A DNA stretch of 64,000 bases from Bacteroides timonensis (GTDB lineage: Bacteria; Bacteroidota; Bacteroidia; Bacteroidales; Bacteroidaceae), in contig NZ_CBVI010000014.1 of NCBI RefSeq assembly GCF_000513195.1, positions 32,453-96,452 of the forward strand, in the 5' to 3' direction. The notes beneath the pieces were generated by a model. It was not told where the DNA came from. It searched no databases and worked only from the letters and a program-made list of their open reading frames with translations. Shown here piece after piece: positions 54,075 through 63,302 of the stretch. Every line of letters starts with the position of its first letter. Position 1 is the stretch's first letter. Made by a program: the position numbers and the translations under genes.

Positions 54075-55412
54075 ATGAATGCAGCTAAGGTATTAGAAGA
54101 TTTGAAAAGACGGTTCCCCAACGAACCAGAGTATCATCAAGCAGTGGAAGAAGTACTTTCTACAATTGAAGAAGAGTACAACAAACACCCGGAATTTGAC
54201 AAAGTCAATCTAATTGAGCGTCTTTGCATCCCCGATCGTGTTTATCAATTCCGCGTGACTTGGATGGACGATAAGGGTAACATCCAGACAAACATGGGTT
54301 ATCGCGTTCAACACAACAACGCTATCGGTCCGTACAAAGGTGGTATCCGTTTCCACGCATCTGTGAACCTTTCAATCCTGAAGTTCCTCGCGTTCGAACA
54401 AACCTTCAAGAACTCTCTGACTACTCTGCCTATGGGTGGTGGTAAAGGTGGTTCCGACTTCTCTCCGCGTGGCAAGTCTAATGCTGAAGTAATGCGTTTC
54501 GTACAAGCATTCATGTTGGAACTGTGGCGTCATATTGGTCCTGAGACTGACGTTCCTGCCGGTGACATCGGTGTAGGTGGTCGTGAAGTAGGTTTCATGT
54601 TCGGTATGTACAAGAAGCTGACTCATGAATTCACAGGTACATTCACTGGTAAAGGTCGCGAATTCGGTGGTTCACTGATTCGTCCTGAAGCTACAGGTTA
54701 CGGTAACATCTACTTCCTGATGGAAATGCTGAAATCTAAAGGTACTGACCTAAAAGGCAAGACTTGCCTGATCTCCGGTTCTGGTAACGTAGCTCAATAC
54801 ACTGCTGAAAAAGTATTGGAACTGGGCGGTAAAGTACTCACCATGTCTGACTCTGACGGTTATGTTTACGACCCGGCAGGTATCGACCGCGAAAAACTGG
54901 ACTACATTATGGAATTGAAGAATCTCTACCGTGGACGTATCCGTGAGTATGCAGAACAATATCCGGGTGTGAAATATGTAGAAGGAGCTAAGCCTTGGGG
55001 TGAAAAAGCCGACATCGCTCTGCCTTCTGCAACTCAGAACGAACTAAACGGTGACCATGCTCGCCAATTAGTTGCCAATGGTGTAATGGCAGTATCTGAA
55101 GGTGCTAACATGCCTTCTACTCCGGAAGCTATCAAAGTATTCCAGGATGCTAAGATTCTGTATGCTCCGGGTAAGGCAGCCAATGCAGGTGGTGTATCTG
55201 TATCCGGTCTGGAAATGACTCAGAACTCTATCAAACTGAGCTGGAGCGCTGAAGAAGTAGACGAGAAATTGAAGAGCATCATGAAGAACATTCACGCAGC
55301 TTGCGTACAGTATGGTACTGAAGCTGATGGTTATGTGAACTACGTGAAGGGTGCTAACGTTGCCGGATTCATGAAGGTAGCCAAGGCCATGATGGCACAA
55401 GGTATTGTGTAA
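54075..55412 (+). CDS. gdhA: NADP-specific glutamate dehydrogenase (hexameric, small type)
   Basis: 445 residues, the usual size of bacterial NADP-linked GdhA. The substrate Lys sites appear in GPYKGGIRFHASVN and LPMGGGKGGSDFSPRG; the catalytic Asp lies in PAGDIGVGGREVGFMFG; the dinucleotide site is CLISGSGNVAQYTAEKVL; and ANAGGVSVSGLEMTQN follows near the end. It makes glutamate from 2-oxoglutarate and ammonia and is a main ammonia-assimilation route in Bacteroides. Single gene. Confidence 0.97.
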   Translation: MNAAKVLEDLKRRFPNEPEYHQAVEEVLSTIEEEYNKHPEFDKVNLIERLCIPDRVYQFRVTWMDDKGNIQTNMGYRVQHNNAIGPYKGGIRFHASVNLSILKFLAFEQTFKNSLTTLPMGGGKGGSDFSPRGKSNAEVMRFVQAFMLELWRHIGPETDVPAGDIGVGGREVGFMFGMYKKLTHEFTGTFTGKGREFGGSLIRPEATGYGNIYFLMEMLKSKGTDLKGKTCLISGSGNVAQYTAEKVLELGGKVLTMSDSDGYVYDPAGIDREKLDYIMELKNLYRGRIREYAEQYPGVKYVEGAKPWGEKADIALPSATQNELNGDHARQLVANGVMAVSEGANMPSTPEAIKVFQDAKILYAPGKAANAGGVSVSGLEMTQNSIKLSWSAEEVDEKLKSIMKNIHAACVQYGTEADGYVNYVKGANVAGFMKVAKAMMAQGIV

Positions 55413-55435
55413 GAAGCTATAGTTGTTATATATGG

Positions 55436-55468
55436 GAATCCCCTTTGCATTCGGTGTGGAGGGGATTC
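55436..55468 (+). terminator. Hairpin terminator after gdhA
   Basis: gaatcccc (55436-55443) pairs with ggggattc (55461-55468), followed by TCTTTTTCTC. Confidence 0.75.
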
Positions 55469-55527
55469 TCTTTTTCTCATATCCTCTCGTCAGAATTATC
55501 TTAAACACAATTCTGACCTCACCTACA

Positions 55528-56845
55528 TTATTGTCCAGCTTTTCCCAAAATCGTTTCAGACAACTTATTTACCATATTCCTGATTTCTTTCGAATTAAAA
55601 GGTAATCCAATTAATGTGATTTTATTCCGGATATTTGTATAACCACTAATTGCAGATAATGGAATAGACTTAAATTTATTACACGGATATAGAATCATAA
55701 CATCCTTATTTTTGGCTAAGTCGAAAGCACTGTATGCCAACACTTGATGCAAATCCTGGCGAAACGAATCTCTCAGGCTATCTGTCGACGCTGAAGTATT
55801 AAACATATGAGCTTTATATTTGGCATCAATGGTACAAATATATCCCTCCTTAACCAGAAGAATGTCTGGTTCCAGATATCTTAATGCCCAAGCAGGATTA
55901 TTTCCGGAAATATGATAACGGGTATTAGATTCAGTTTTAGCACCAAGCTTCTTACCAACCTCCTGCACTATATATTGTGCAAAACGTTCGAACAACTCTG
56001 CTGAATCTATCCTCCAGGAAAATTTATTTCTAGACTTGTGGTTCAACAGTTTATTCGCTTGAATTTTCAACTCTTTTATTGCTATTGGATCGAAGTCATG
56101 AATCATAAAAGCTTCAGTCGTAGACTCACAATTATGGCTAGCCGAATACAATCGTAACTTATCAACCAAAGTTTTCGTCTTAAATTTAATTGATATAGGT
56201 GTAAGTGATGTCTGGAAGAGCTCGATTGCCTGTTTTTAATATATAAGTCAATTTATACCATTCTGAATGATCTTTTGATTGTATATTCTTTCGATTTTCA
56301 AATTTGAAAGTATTCATAGGATTGTATGAACTATTAGCATACTTTGTCCAATTTGTCGATGAAGCAGGAACATCCTCAATTCGTTTGATTGTATCGAACT
56401 TATTCCAAATACATTGCATCGCATTATTGAAAGAATTAAAATAGTTAATACAATCCAAGTACACAGGAGCTCTCATTTCACTACTGCTAACTAATATCAT
56501 GTCATCGTATTCCGGTTCTAAGGTGCTTTGCAATAAATTAGCTATATCTGCAATATCCTCACCAAATCGAGATGTAACAACAAAATCCAGATAATATTTA
56601 CCATTGAATGGAGTACGTAATGGGGCACATCCAACAAACTTACTCGAAGAAAAAGCAAGTCCTACGTGACCTTCTCTTTCCTGAATAGCTACACTAACGC
56701 CTAGAAACGAAAAAGTCTTGTGATTAAGAGTGATAAATCTCTGAAGCGCCTACTCGGGATAACGTTTATCACATCTTCTGTTCTTATTCAATTCTGTAAA
56801 GGTGATAAAGCACTCGGACAAGCATTGCATCTGAATATTTGCCAT
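55528..56845 (-). pseudogene. Broken McrC-like restriction gene
   Basis: The gene begins at ATG 56845 (sharing one base with the McrB stop), runs 31 codons (MANIQMQCLSE onward) to an in-frame TAG at 56750-56752, then stays open (ALQRFITLNHKTFSFLGVSV ... NRALPDIT) until TAA at 56186. The reading then shifts near 56205-56210 and continues (LTPISIKFKTKTLVDKLRLYS) to the C-terminal domain ending at 55528. That last part holds a PD-(D/E)XK-like site (LEPDILLVKEGYICTIDAKYK), the McrC nuclease. With one stop and one frameshift it is most likely inactive. Confidence 0.75.
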
Positions 56846-58235
56846 TACTTGTATAAAGGTTTGTGAATTTCTTGATAAAAGAGATCGCTGAAATCTATTT
56901 TAGCACTCAATAATAAACCTTCGTCAAAATATTCTTTCATTAAAGGCATCAATTCATATTCTATTTTGGCGTTAAGTTCTTTTCGATTGTCTGCAATAAA
57001 GTAAGAACCACCAGGCTGAAGATTAAGTTCAGAATCAGATGCATGCTTTTCAAACAATCGTGCTATCTTATCAAAAAGTTCCTTACCCTCACCTTCACCA
57101 AAAAATCTAGGTTCGATAGTGTACCACGCAAAGCGAAATCGACAACCGCAATACTTCTATCGGCTGTATTCATAGTGGCAACAACGTGCAAATTCTCCGG
57201 AATTTTATTCAATGGTGCATCACCTAGAGATTCTATTCTTACACCCTGGCCAGCCACACATTGTCTCTTGGGTTCAAAGAGATAAAACACAGGCCCCAAC
57301 ACATTTGAAAGGTTTGCGCGATTAATCTCATCGACTATGAGAAGTACTTTCTTATTTGGATTGTTAATGGCACATTTAATTGCTTCAACGAGTATTCCCT
57401 CTTTTCGTTCATAAACAACGTTGTTTGTAATACCGAGTTTCGGCATTATTCCTTCTACCAAATCCGAATATGAAGTTTCTGCGTGGAATTGAATTAAAAA
57501 TACTTCATTATACTTTTCCTTGCCGATCTTTTCTGCCAAGTATGTTTTGCCAGTTCCGGGAGCACCTTGTAAGATTACAAATTTTCTACTTCCCAAAAGA
57601 TTGACAACTTCTTTTTCCTGCTGCACCTGATTTTTTTCCGGCCGACGACAGTTACTAATGAATTGTTCTACATTTTTCCGCTGAGGCTTAGTAGACGCCC
57701 AGCCCCGCAATTCTGCATATTGTGCAATCCAAGCACGTACATAATCCATATCTTCTTTCTTCTCAATATCTATCAGACACCCTATCGAGAGTACTGATTT
57801 ATACTTTTCCAGATTTACTCCAGAATCGACTATTGTATCACCAAAAGCAATAGCAGTTTCAATGTCTATAAAATCAGGCTTACAGAAAGAACTATAGCAA
57901 GATTCCTGAGGCAATATCTTTAAAAACATTCGTCTTGTCCCTGGTTGGATAGCCAACTGATAATCATTCCGAAATCCCTCTGAACCAACCCCAAGAGACA
58001 TTACATATAAATTGCTATCTATAGTTGTAGGGAAGAATACAAGAGAAAAATCTGAATATGGACCTGATAATTGCTCTTCTGGACGAATAAATCCAAAATA
58101 AGGAATATTGCTAACATCGTATGATATATTCTTTCTGATTACTACATTCTTTTTTTTCTTGTTTGCCCCATTTTCTACCATGCCAAGGCTCTGAGCAAAC
58201 TCAATGGCTTTTTCGAGAAAGTCTTTTGTTTTCAT
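56845..58235 (-). pseudogene. Broken McrB-like AAA+ GTPase gene
   Basis: Residues up to about 370 read in one frame, with Walker A GAPGTGKTYLAEKIG, Walker B VLLIVDEINRANLSNVLG and TMNTADRSIAVVDFALR. At 57118-57125 the frame changes; the other frame continues RFAWYTIEPRFFGEGEGKELF and runs to the stop at 56845. The expected arginine-rich RRRF motif at the junction is shortened, as if 13 bases were lost between two copies of CGCTTTGCGT. The start at 58235 (MKTKDFLEK) is likely; a -7 box is at 58300-58307. McrB-like proteins drive the McrC nuclease to cut modified DNA. Confidence 0.75.
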
Positions 58236-58299
58236 ATTATAGAAAAAATTACTTAAGATCAGTAAGGTTTCTTGAAACATTTTATGTGTTCATTGAACG

Positions 58300-58307
58300 C
58301 AAATATA
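58300..58307 (-). promoter_or_regulatory. -7 promoter box of the McrBC-like unit
   Basis: Minus-strand TATATTTG, 64 bases before ATG 58235 (or 19 before ATG 58280). The promoter looks intact although both genes are broken. Confidence 0.5.
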
Positions 58308-58488
58308 CCGATTATTCAAGAACTGACAAAAGAAGCTATCAGATTTCGCATGCTTTTCCAAAGATAATCTCTATCCTAGCAATAATAGCTTTATTCTTTC
58401 TCTTCCTTATTATATTAGTTTTATGCATTCCTAATACTCTTGCTGCATAAATCTATTCTCTTATTGCCTAATTATTATTCTTACAACA

Positions 58489-58620
58489 ACTATTGTAAGA
58501 AAGAAACACAACTACAGTAAGAGAATAATACAATTACAGTAAGAATACTTTTTAGTATAAACGATATTAGTCTGTAGCACATCCGACATTAGTCTCTCGC
58601 AGTTCCGGTGCCAGTTTGTT
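58489..58620 (+). repeat. 22-bp phased degenerate repeat array
   Basis: GTAAGA starts at 58495, 58517 and 58539, 22 bases apart (preceded by CAACTA, CAACTACA and CAATTACA). Then TTAGTC starts at 58567 and 58589, 22 bases apart, with a trace CAGTT at 58612. So two unit types follow one another with the same period. Around it lies a 422-base gap between the McrB-like gene and the HU-like remnant with no gene. Confidence 0.75.
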
Positions 58621-58657
58621 TTTACGAAAAAATAAACTTCTTAAAAACAATGTATAT

Positions 58658-58816
58658 ATGAGTACTTATTATGACCTTTACGAAACACTGGCCCCCAGCG
58701 GCGAAGGCAAGAAGAAACCACTCCATGCACGTGTCCGACCTAAAGACACCATCACTGCAAAAGAGTTCCAGGAGCGGGTAATAAAAGAACAGCACATGCC
58801 CGACTCACGCGCGTAA
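58658..58816 (+). pseudogene. Truncated HU-like DNA-binding protein gene
   Basis: 52 residues starting MSTYYDLYETLAPSGEGKKK, like the N-terminus of the Bacteroides HU-related (HU-CCDC81/DUF-type) DNA-binding proteins, which normally continue for another 80 residues or more. The match ends around HMPDSRA, where another gene's remnant begins. It is probably a deletion remnant. Confidence 0.6.
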
Positions 58817-58920
58817 CGGACAGATGCGCCAGCTCTGATTTACAGGAATTTTTGACAGAAGGTGTTATCCGCAAGCGAGGCGGAGGACGGTCAGTGGTTT
58901 ATATAAAACATCAGGTATAG
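58795..58920 (+). pseudogene. C-terminal remnant of a RecG/AlbA- or Fic-type winged-helix protein
   Basis: A frame different from the HU-like one reads RVTDRCASSDLQEFLTEGVI, then RKRGGGRSVVYIKHQV, then stop at 58918-58920. The Arg-x-Ala-Ser...Asp-Leu...G-x-GRS-x-x-Y pattern is the C-terminal winged helix of Schlafen/AlbA-type ATP-binding or Fic-type proteins. The start of the gene is missing, so a deletion has joined it to the HU-like remnant near 58790. It overlaps the end of the next gene by 10 bases. Confidence 0.5.
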
Positions 58921-59834
58921 TGTATCGTTTTTTGTAAGGCATCTGCTCTGTATCGGGCAGGTGCCATACCTGTATTTCTTTTAAAAAATTTCCCAAATGT
59001 AGATTGATCCGGAAAATTCAGTTCAATCGCTACCTGACTGACATTCATATCCGGTCGGCGCAACAGGAGTTTTGCTTCTGTCACCACGGCATTTGTGATC
59101 CATTTCAATGCCGATTGCCCGTCACACTCTCGTATTACCTTCGACAGATAATCCGGAGTAACACACAATTCCTGCGCATAAAATCCGACATCACGATGTT
59201 TACGGCAGTTTTCCAGAAGCAATTCGTGGAAACGCTGCCGAATTATTTCATTGCGCGAAAATGAGATTTCTCTTTCTCCATATTTCTTCCAACGGCTATT
59301 GGTTATATCGAGCAATAGATTGATCACCTCATTCTTAATAACAGTGGCCCGATACAGATGATCCGAGTCCGCTATATACTTCTTTATACGCTCTATCCGA
59401 TTCAGCACAATCGAACATTCATCATCGGTCAAACTCTGTTCAGGATACAGGCGTTTCAAGTTTCCCGCTTCCGGAAAACGTATGCTGGAAGTTAATGACA
59501 TGATTTCCTGTTTCAGTTCCGGTGAAAACAAAAGCAAGTATCCTCTGAAACCGGGAGTATACGATACATTTCCTATGATATTATCAGCCAGTAACTGCAT
59601 CACGGTACTTCTTTTAAGAGTATAAGGCAGATAATCCACTTCAATTTGCATTTCACCTGACACGACCAATATTAATGAGGAGGCTTCAAGCTGCATGGGA
59701 TACCTCCCAACCTTATCTTCTTTTGTCATCGAATCGTCTAAGTCGATAACCACCAGCTGCTCCTGAAAGGAGGATTGAGGCACCATTCTTTCAAGATAAT
59801 CCTGAAAACTTAAATTAAGTACTGTATCTTTCAT
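58911..59834 (-). CDS. AraC-family transcriptional regulator
   Basis: 307 residues: an N-terminal cupin-like domain (about 1-150) and a C-terminal AraC DNA-binding domain (about 200-300; YAQELCVTPDYLSKVIRECDG and VSQVAIELNFPDQSTFGKFFKRNTGMAPARYR). ATG 59834 is preferred to the preceding GTG. A -7 box on the minus strand lies at 59867-59874. It is divergent from the aldo/keto reductase gene and probably controls it. Confidence 0.9.
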   Translation of the reverse strand: MKDTVLNLSFQDYLERMVPQSSFQEQLVVIDLDDSMTKEDKVGRYPMQLEASSLILVVSGEMQIEVDYLPYTLKRSTVMQLLADNIIGNVSYTPGFRGYLLLFSPELKQEIMSLTSSIRFPEAGNLKRLYPEQSLTDDECSIVLNRIERIKKYIADSDHLYRATVIKNEVINLLLDITNSRWKKYGEREISFSRNEIIRQRFHELLLENCRKHRDVGFYAQELCVTPDYLSKVIRECDGQSALKWITNAVVTEAKLLLRRPDMNVSQVAIELNFPDQSTFGKFFKRNTGMAPARYRADALQKTIHYT

Positions 59835-59999
59835 CACAATTCAGATAAATGACTAATTCTAAAATACAAATTTAATAATTATTCTCATTACAGACAGATA
59901 CGTTTCGGATTATGACTAATTATAGAAGTAAAATGACCTTGTCAATTCATCTATTCTGTCCGACCTTTGCATCACAGAAAAAACTTAATATTTAAAAAA

Positions 60000-60977
60000 A
60001 TGGAATATTTAAACTTATCGAAAGAGAAAACAAGCAACTTCATGCTTTCGCACATAGGCTTGGGAAGTATGAGAATGGGAGATGTAAATGAAGGTATCAA
60101 CACGATACATACAGCTTTGGACGGAGGGGTTAATTTTCTGAATACCGCAGACTTCTACGGGAACGGGCAAAGTGAAATGCTGATAAAAGAGGCATTGAAG
60201 ACCCGCAAGCGGGAAGATGTCTTTATCTCTGTAAAGTTTGGAGCCATGCAGGGTGTGGATGGCAGAATGTACGGAATGGATGCCCGCCCGGAAGCTGTGG
60301 AAAACTACCTGCGCTATACACTAAGCCGTTTAGATACTGACTATGTGGATTTATACCAACCCGCCCGCATCAATCCACATATACCCGTAGAAGACACCAT
60401 CGGCGCCATATCCGACTTGGCTGCAAAAGGATATGTGAAGAATGTAGGAATCTCCGAAGTGGATGGAGAGATACTTCGCAAAGCAAATGCAGTACACCCG
60501 ATCAGTCTGGTCGAAGTAAGATACTCGTTGGCAGACCGGCATATAGAAGATGACCTTTTACCGACAGCAAGAGAATTAGGTGTCGGTATTGTAGCCTTCG
60601 GCGTACTCCTTTCGGGACTGATTGGCGGAAGTTCACAAGAAGAAAAATTAAAATCTATCGGTCAGAGAATTTCTACGGAAGCATTGGCAACGATGAAAGC
60701 GAATCTTGCCCGTACCGATGCACTGAAACAAATTGCAGTTGAAAAAGAAGCTACCCTGGCAGAGCTCGCCATAGCTTGGGTGTTGGCGCAAGGTGAGGAT
60801 ATCATAGCACTGATAGGCTCAAGAACAGCCAAAGACACGATTCAAGCATTGAATGTGAAACTAACGAAAGAGGATTTGGACAGAATAAACCGGATTATAC
60901 CGAAAGAAGAGGCAACGAGTTCATACATGTTGGATGTGGATATCGATTCCAAAGGATTATTCCATGCCAAACAGTAG
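60000..60977 (+). CDS. Aldo/keto reductase family oxidoreductase
   Basis: 325 residues of the TIM-barrel AKR family. The Asp and Tyr of the tetrad lie in LNTADFYGNGQSE, the Lys in VFISVKFG; the usual His position reads YQPARINP, as in some AKR subgroups. The NADPH site is near LIGSRTAKDTIQALN. The start at 60000 follows from a -7 box-like GACCTTTG at 59961-59968; the longer TTG reading would start inside it. Substrate unknown; divergent from an AraC regulator. Confidence 0.9.
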   Translation: MEYLNLSKEKTSNFMLSHIGLGSMRMGDVNEGINTIHTALDGGVNFLNTADFYGNGQSEMLIKEALKTRKREDVFISVKFGAMQGVDGRMYGMDARPEAVENYLRYTLSRLDTDYVDLYQPARINPHIPVEDTIGAISDLAAKGYVKNVGISEVDGEILRKANAVHPISLVEVRYSLADRHIEDDLLPTARELGVGIVAFGVLLSGLIGGSSQEEKLKSIGQRISTEALATMKANLARTDALKQIAVEKEATLAELAIAWVLAQGEDIIALIGSRTAKDTIQALNVKLTKEDLDRINRIIPKEEATSSYMLDVDIDSKGLFHAKQ

Positions 60978-60983
60978 CATTGC

Positions 60984-61553
60984 TTAACGAGGAAACTTAG
61001 ATAAAAGTGCCTCATAGACCGCCGAATGGAGGAAGTAACGAACATCTTTCCCTTCCTCCATCGCCCGGCGAATAAAGGTAGAACTGATTTCAAAAGTAGG
61101 CGAAGAAGCTACTTTTACATTCTCCGAAAGGGAATCGGAAGAAACCGGATAATCGGGACGGGGATATACAAGAATATGGTTTTCGGCAAGAATACGCTCC
61201 GACTGATACCAGCGGGGAAAAAGCGTCCAGTTGTCCGAACCGATAATCAAATGAAATTCCCGGTGAGGATAGGTTTCTTTCAGTTTATCCAATGTATGGA
61301 TGGTATAGGACGGACGGGGCAGATTAAGCTCAATATCAGAAGCTTTAAACTTGGGATACCCCTCAATGGCAAGTTGAACCAACTTCAAACGGAAGGTATC
61401 ATCCATCAATTCATCTTCTTCCTTCAACGGATTATGAGGGGTTACGAGAAACCACACTTCATCCAGCCCTTCATATTCGCAAAGATAATTGGCAAGGGCA
61501 AGATGTCCGATGTGTACCGGATTGAAGGAGCCACTGAAGATACCCGTTTTCAT
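60984..61553 (-). CDS. nadD: Nicotinate-nucleotide adenylyltransferase
   Basis: 189 residues from [20 protein letters not shown]. The nucleotidyl transferase motifs [10 protein letters not shown] and the late [12 protein letters not shown] are intact. It makes deamido-NAD in NAD synthesis. The longer frame from 61640 is rejected because it overlaps the next gene heavily. It shares an ATGA overlap with the small membrane protein upstream. Confidence 0.95.
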   Translation of the reverse strand: MKTGIFSGSFNPVHIGHLALANYLCEYEGLDEVWFLVTPHNPLKEEDELMDDTFRLKLVQLAIEGYPKFKASDIELNLPRPSYTIHTLDKLKETYPHREFHLIIGSDNWTLFPRWYQSERILAENHILVYPRPDYPVSSDSLSENVKVASSPTFEISSTFIRRAMEEGKDVRYFLHSAVYEALLSKFPR

Positions 61554-61753
61554 TCTTTTGTTTTCATACGTTTCCAGCAAGTATAAACATTGACGCAACT
61601 TGAAAGCAATACCAATGTCATACCAAGGACTATTGTCCATTGGCTATAATACAACGCCATCAGACCTGACACCAAAGATATAAGTGCCAGGAGTGCGTTG
61701 AGAGTCAACAAAGACTTGTTCTGTTTAGGAGAAACAGGTTTCGGCTGATACAT
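61550..61753 (-). CDS. Small membrane protein between gmk and nadD
   Basis: 67 residues with two membrane segments (about 16-34 and 39-58) and a basic C-terminus (CWKRMKTKE). It overlaps nadD by 4 bases and lies 11 bases after gmk, within the yicC - gmk - nadD run, so it is expressed with them. Function unknown. Confidence 0.7.
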   Translation of the reverse strand: MYQPKPVSPKQNKSLLTLNALLALISLVSGLMALYYSQWTIVLGMTLVLLSSCVNVYTCWKRMKTKE

Positions 61754-61764
61754 GACAGACCTTA

Positions 61765-62328
61765 TTATTTCGATAAAAACTCTGTAATTACCTGCAAAGC
61801 TTCCGCCTTTGCCTTTTCCAAGTCATCATTTACAATGACTTTATCGAACTTAGGGGCAAACGTCAGTTCATATTCCGCCTTGGCTACGCGGGCTTCTATC
61901 ACTTCGGGAGCATCCGTTCCACGTCCTACCAGACGTTTACGAAGTTCCTCTACCGAAGGAGGCTGAATGAATACTGACAGAGCACGGTCGCTATAAAACT
62001 TCTTTATATTGCAGCCACCTACAACGTCCACATCAAAAACCACATTTTGTCCGGCAGCCAACTGAGCTTCTACCTGAGACTTCAATGTACCGTAGTAACG
62101 GTCTTTGTACACTTCTTCATATTCCAGAAATTCGTCATTGGCAATGCGGGTACGAAACTCTTCGGGAGAAAGAAAGAAGTACTCCACTCCATGCTGTTCT
62201 GTTCCACGTGGCGGACGACTGGTAGCAGAACAAGAAAAAGCCAGATTCAGGTTCTGCTCCAACAAATAGTTGATAATGGTTGATTTCCCTGACCCTGAAG
62301 GGGCTGAGAATATAATAAGTTTAGCCAT
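61765..62328 (-). CDS. gmk: Guanylate kinase
   Basis: 187 residues with Walker A SAPSGSGKSTI, the GMP-binding CSATSRPPRGTEQHGVEYFFLSPEEF and the lid region (FIQPPSVEELRKRLVGRGTD). It converts GMP to GDP. It follows yicC by 13 bases. Confidence 0.96.
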   Translation of the reverse strand: MAKLIIFSAPSGSGKSTIINYLLEQNLNLAFSCSATSRPPRGTEQHGVEYFFLSPEEFRTRIANDEFLEYEEVYKDRYYGTLKSQVEAQLAAGQNVVFDVDVVGGCNIKKFYSDRALSVFIQPPSVEELRKRLVGRGTDAPEVIEARVAKAEYELTFAPKFDKVIVNDDLEKAKAEALQVITEFLSK

Positions 62329-62341
62329 ATTGAAATAGTAA

Positions 62342-63220
62342 TTACATCACGTTCAATACCTGTTCTTTGATTTGCTCCAGCTCATCCTTCATCTGCACTA
62401 CAATCTTCTGCATCTCAGCATGATTGGACTTGCTTCCCAACGTATTGATTTCACGTCCCATTTCCTGGGCAATGAAACCCAACTTCTTACCTTGTCCGCT
62501 TCCATCCTCCATAGTATTGATGAAGTATTTCAAGTGGTTGCTCAGACGTTGTTTTTCTTCATTGATATCCAGTTTCTCAATGTAGTAGATGAGTTCCTGC
62601 TCCAGACGGTTCTTGTCATAGTCCACGCTGATGGTCTTTTCCAAAGCATCCGTGATGCGTTCTTTGATTTTCTCTACACGCTCTTTTTCGTACGAATCAA
62701 CAGAAGTCAGCAACTTGGCAATATTGGAAATCTTTTCGCGGAATTTCTTCTCTAAAGCCGCGCCTTCCTGTATACGGAAATCAACCAGACTTTGGATAGC
62801 CTGAAGCACAGTGGCATGAACAGCTTTCCATTCTTCCTCGCTCAGTTCCTGAATATCGTTCTTGGTCATCACATCCGGCATGCGGAGCAAAGTAGAGAAC
62901 CAGTCTTCGGGTGCAGGGATACCGGTAGTTTCAGAGATGGTGCGAATCCGTTCGTAATACGCCACTACCACATTCTGGTTAATGGGAGTAATAAGTTCAC
63001 AGGCATCTTTCTTATCAATCCACAGACTGAAATCCACTTTACCACGTTCCAGTGCCTTAGCTATTTCGTTACGGATTTCTATTTCTTTTTCCCGGTAGAG
63101 GGGAGCGATGCGGGTTGACAGATCCATCGCTTTACTGTTGAGCGATTTGATTTCTACATTGATTTTCTTATCGGACAGTTCAGCGGTCGCTTTACCGTAT
63201 CCGGTCATGGATTGTATCAT
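62342..63220 (-). CDS. yicC: YicC-family endoribonuclease-like protein
   Basis: 292 residues beginning MIQSMTGYGKATAELSDKK and ending with the conserved GKKLGFIAQEMGREINTLGSKSNHAEMQKIVVQMKDELEQIKEQVLNV, the YicC/DUF1732 pair of domains. E. coli YicC is reported to be an RNase. It is the first gene of the gmk - nadD operon. Confidence 0.9.
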   Translation of the reverse strand: MIQSMTGYGKATAELSDKKINVEIKSLNSKAMDLSTRIAPLYREKEIEIRNEIAKALERGKVDFSLWIDKKDACELITPINQNVVVAYYERIRTISETTGIPAPEDWFSTLLRMPDVMTKNDIQELSEEEWKAVHATVLQAIQSLVDFRIQEGAALEKKFREKISNIAKLLTSVDSYEKERVEKIKERITDALEKTISVDYDKNRLEQELIYYIEKLDINEEKQRLSNHLKYFINTMEDGSGQGKKLGFIAQEMGREINTLGSKSNHAEMQKIVVQMKDELEQIKEQVLNVM

Positions 63221-63302
63221 AAGATTCTTTAGTTTTCCGCAAAATTACATGAATATTTTCATTAGTGAAAATTATTCAAGAAATAAGTGATGTATTTATC
63301 GC

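Noticed and set aside
57100..57105. A6 tract as the site of the McrB frameshift (programmed slippage)
   Set aside because: The alternative frame already reads sensibly (RFAWYTIEP) about 15 bases before this tract, so the break is earlier.
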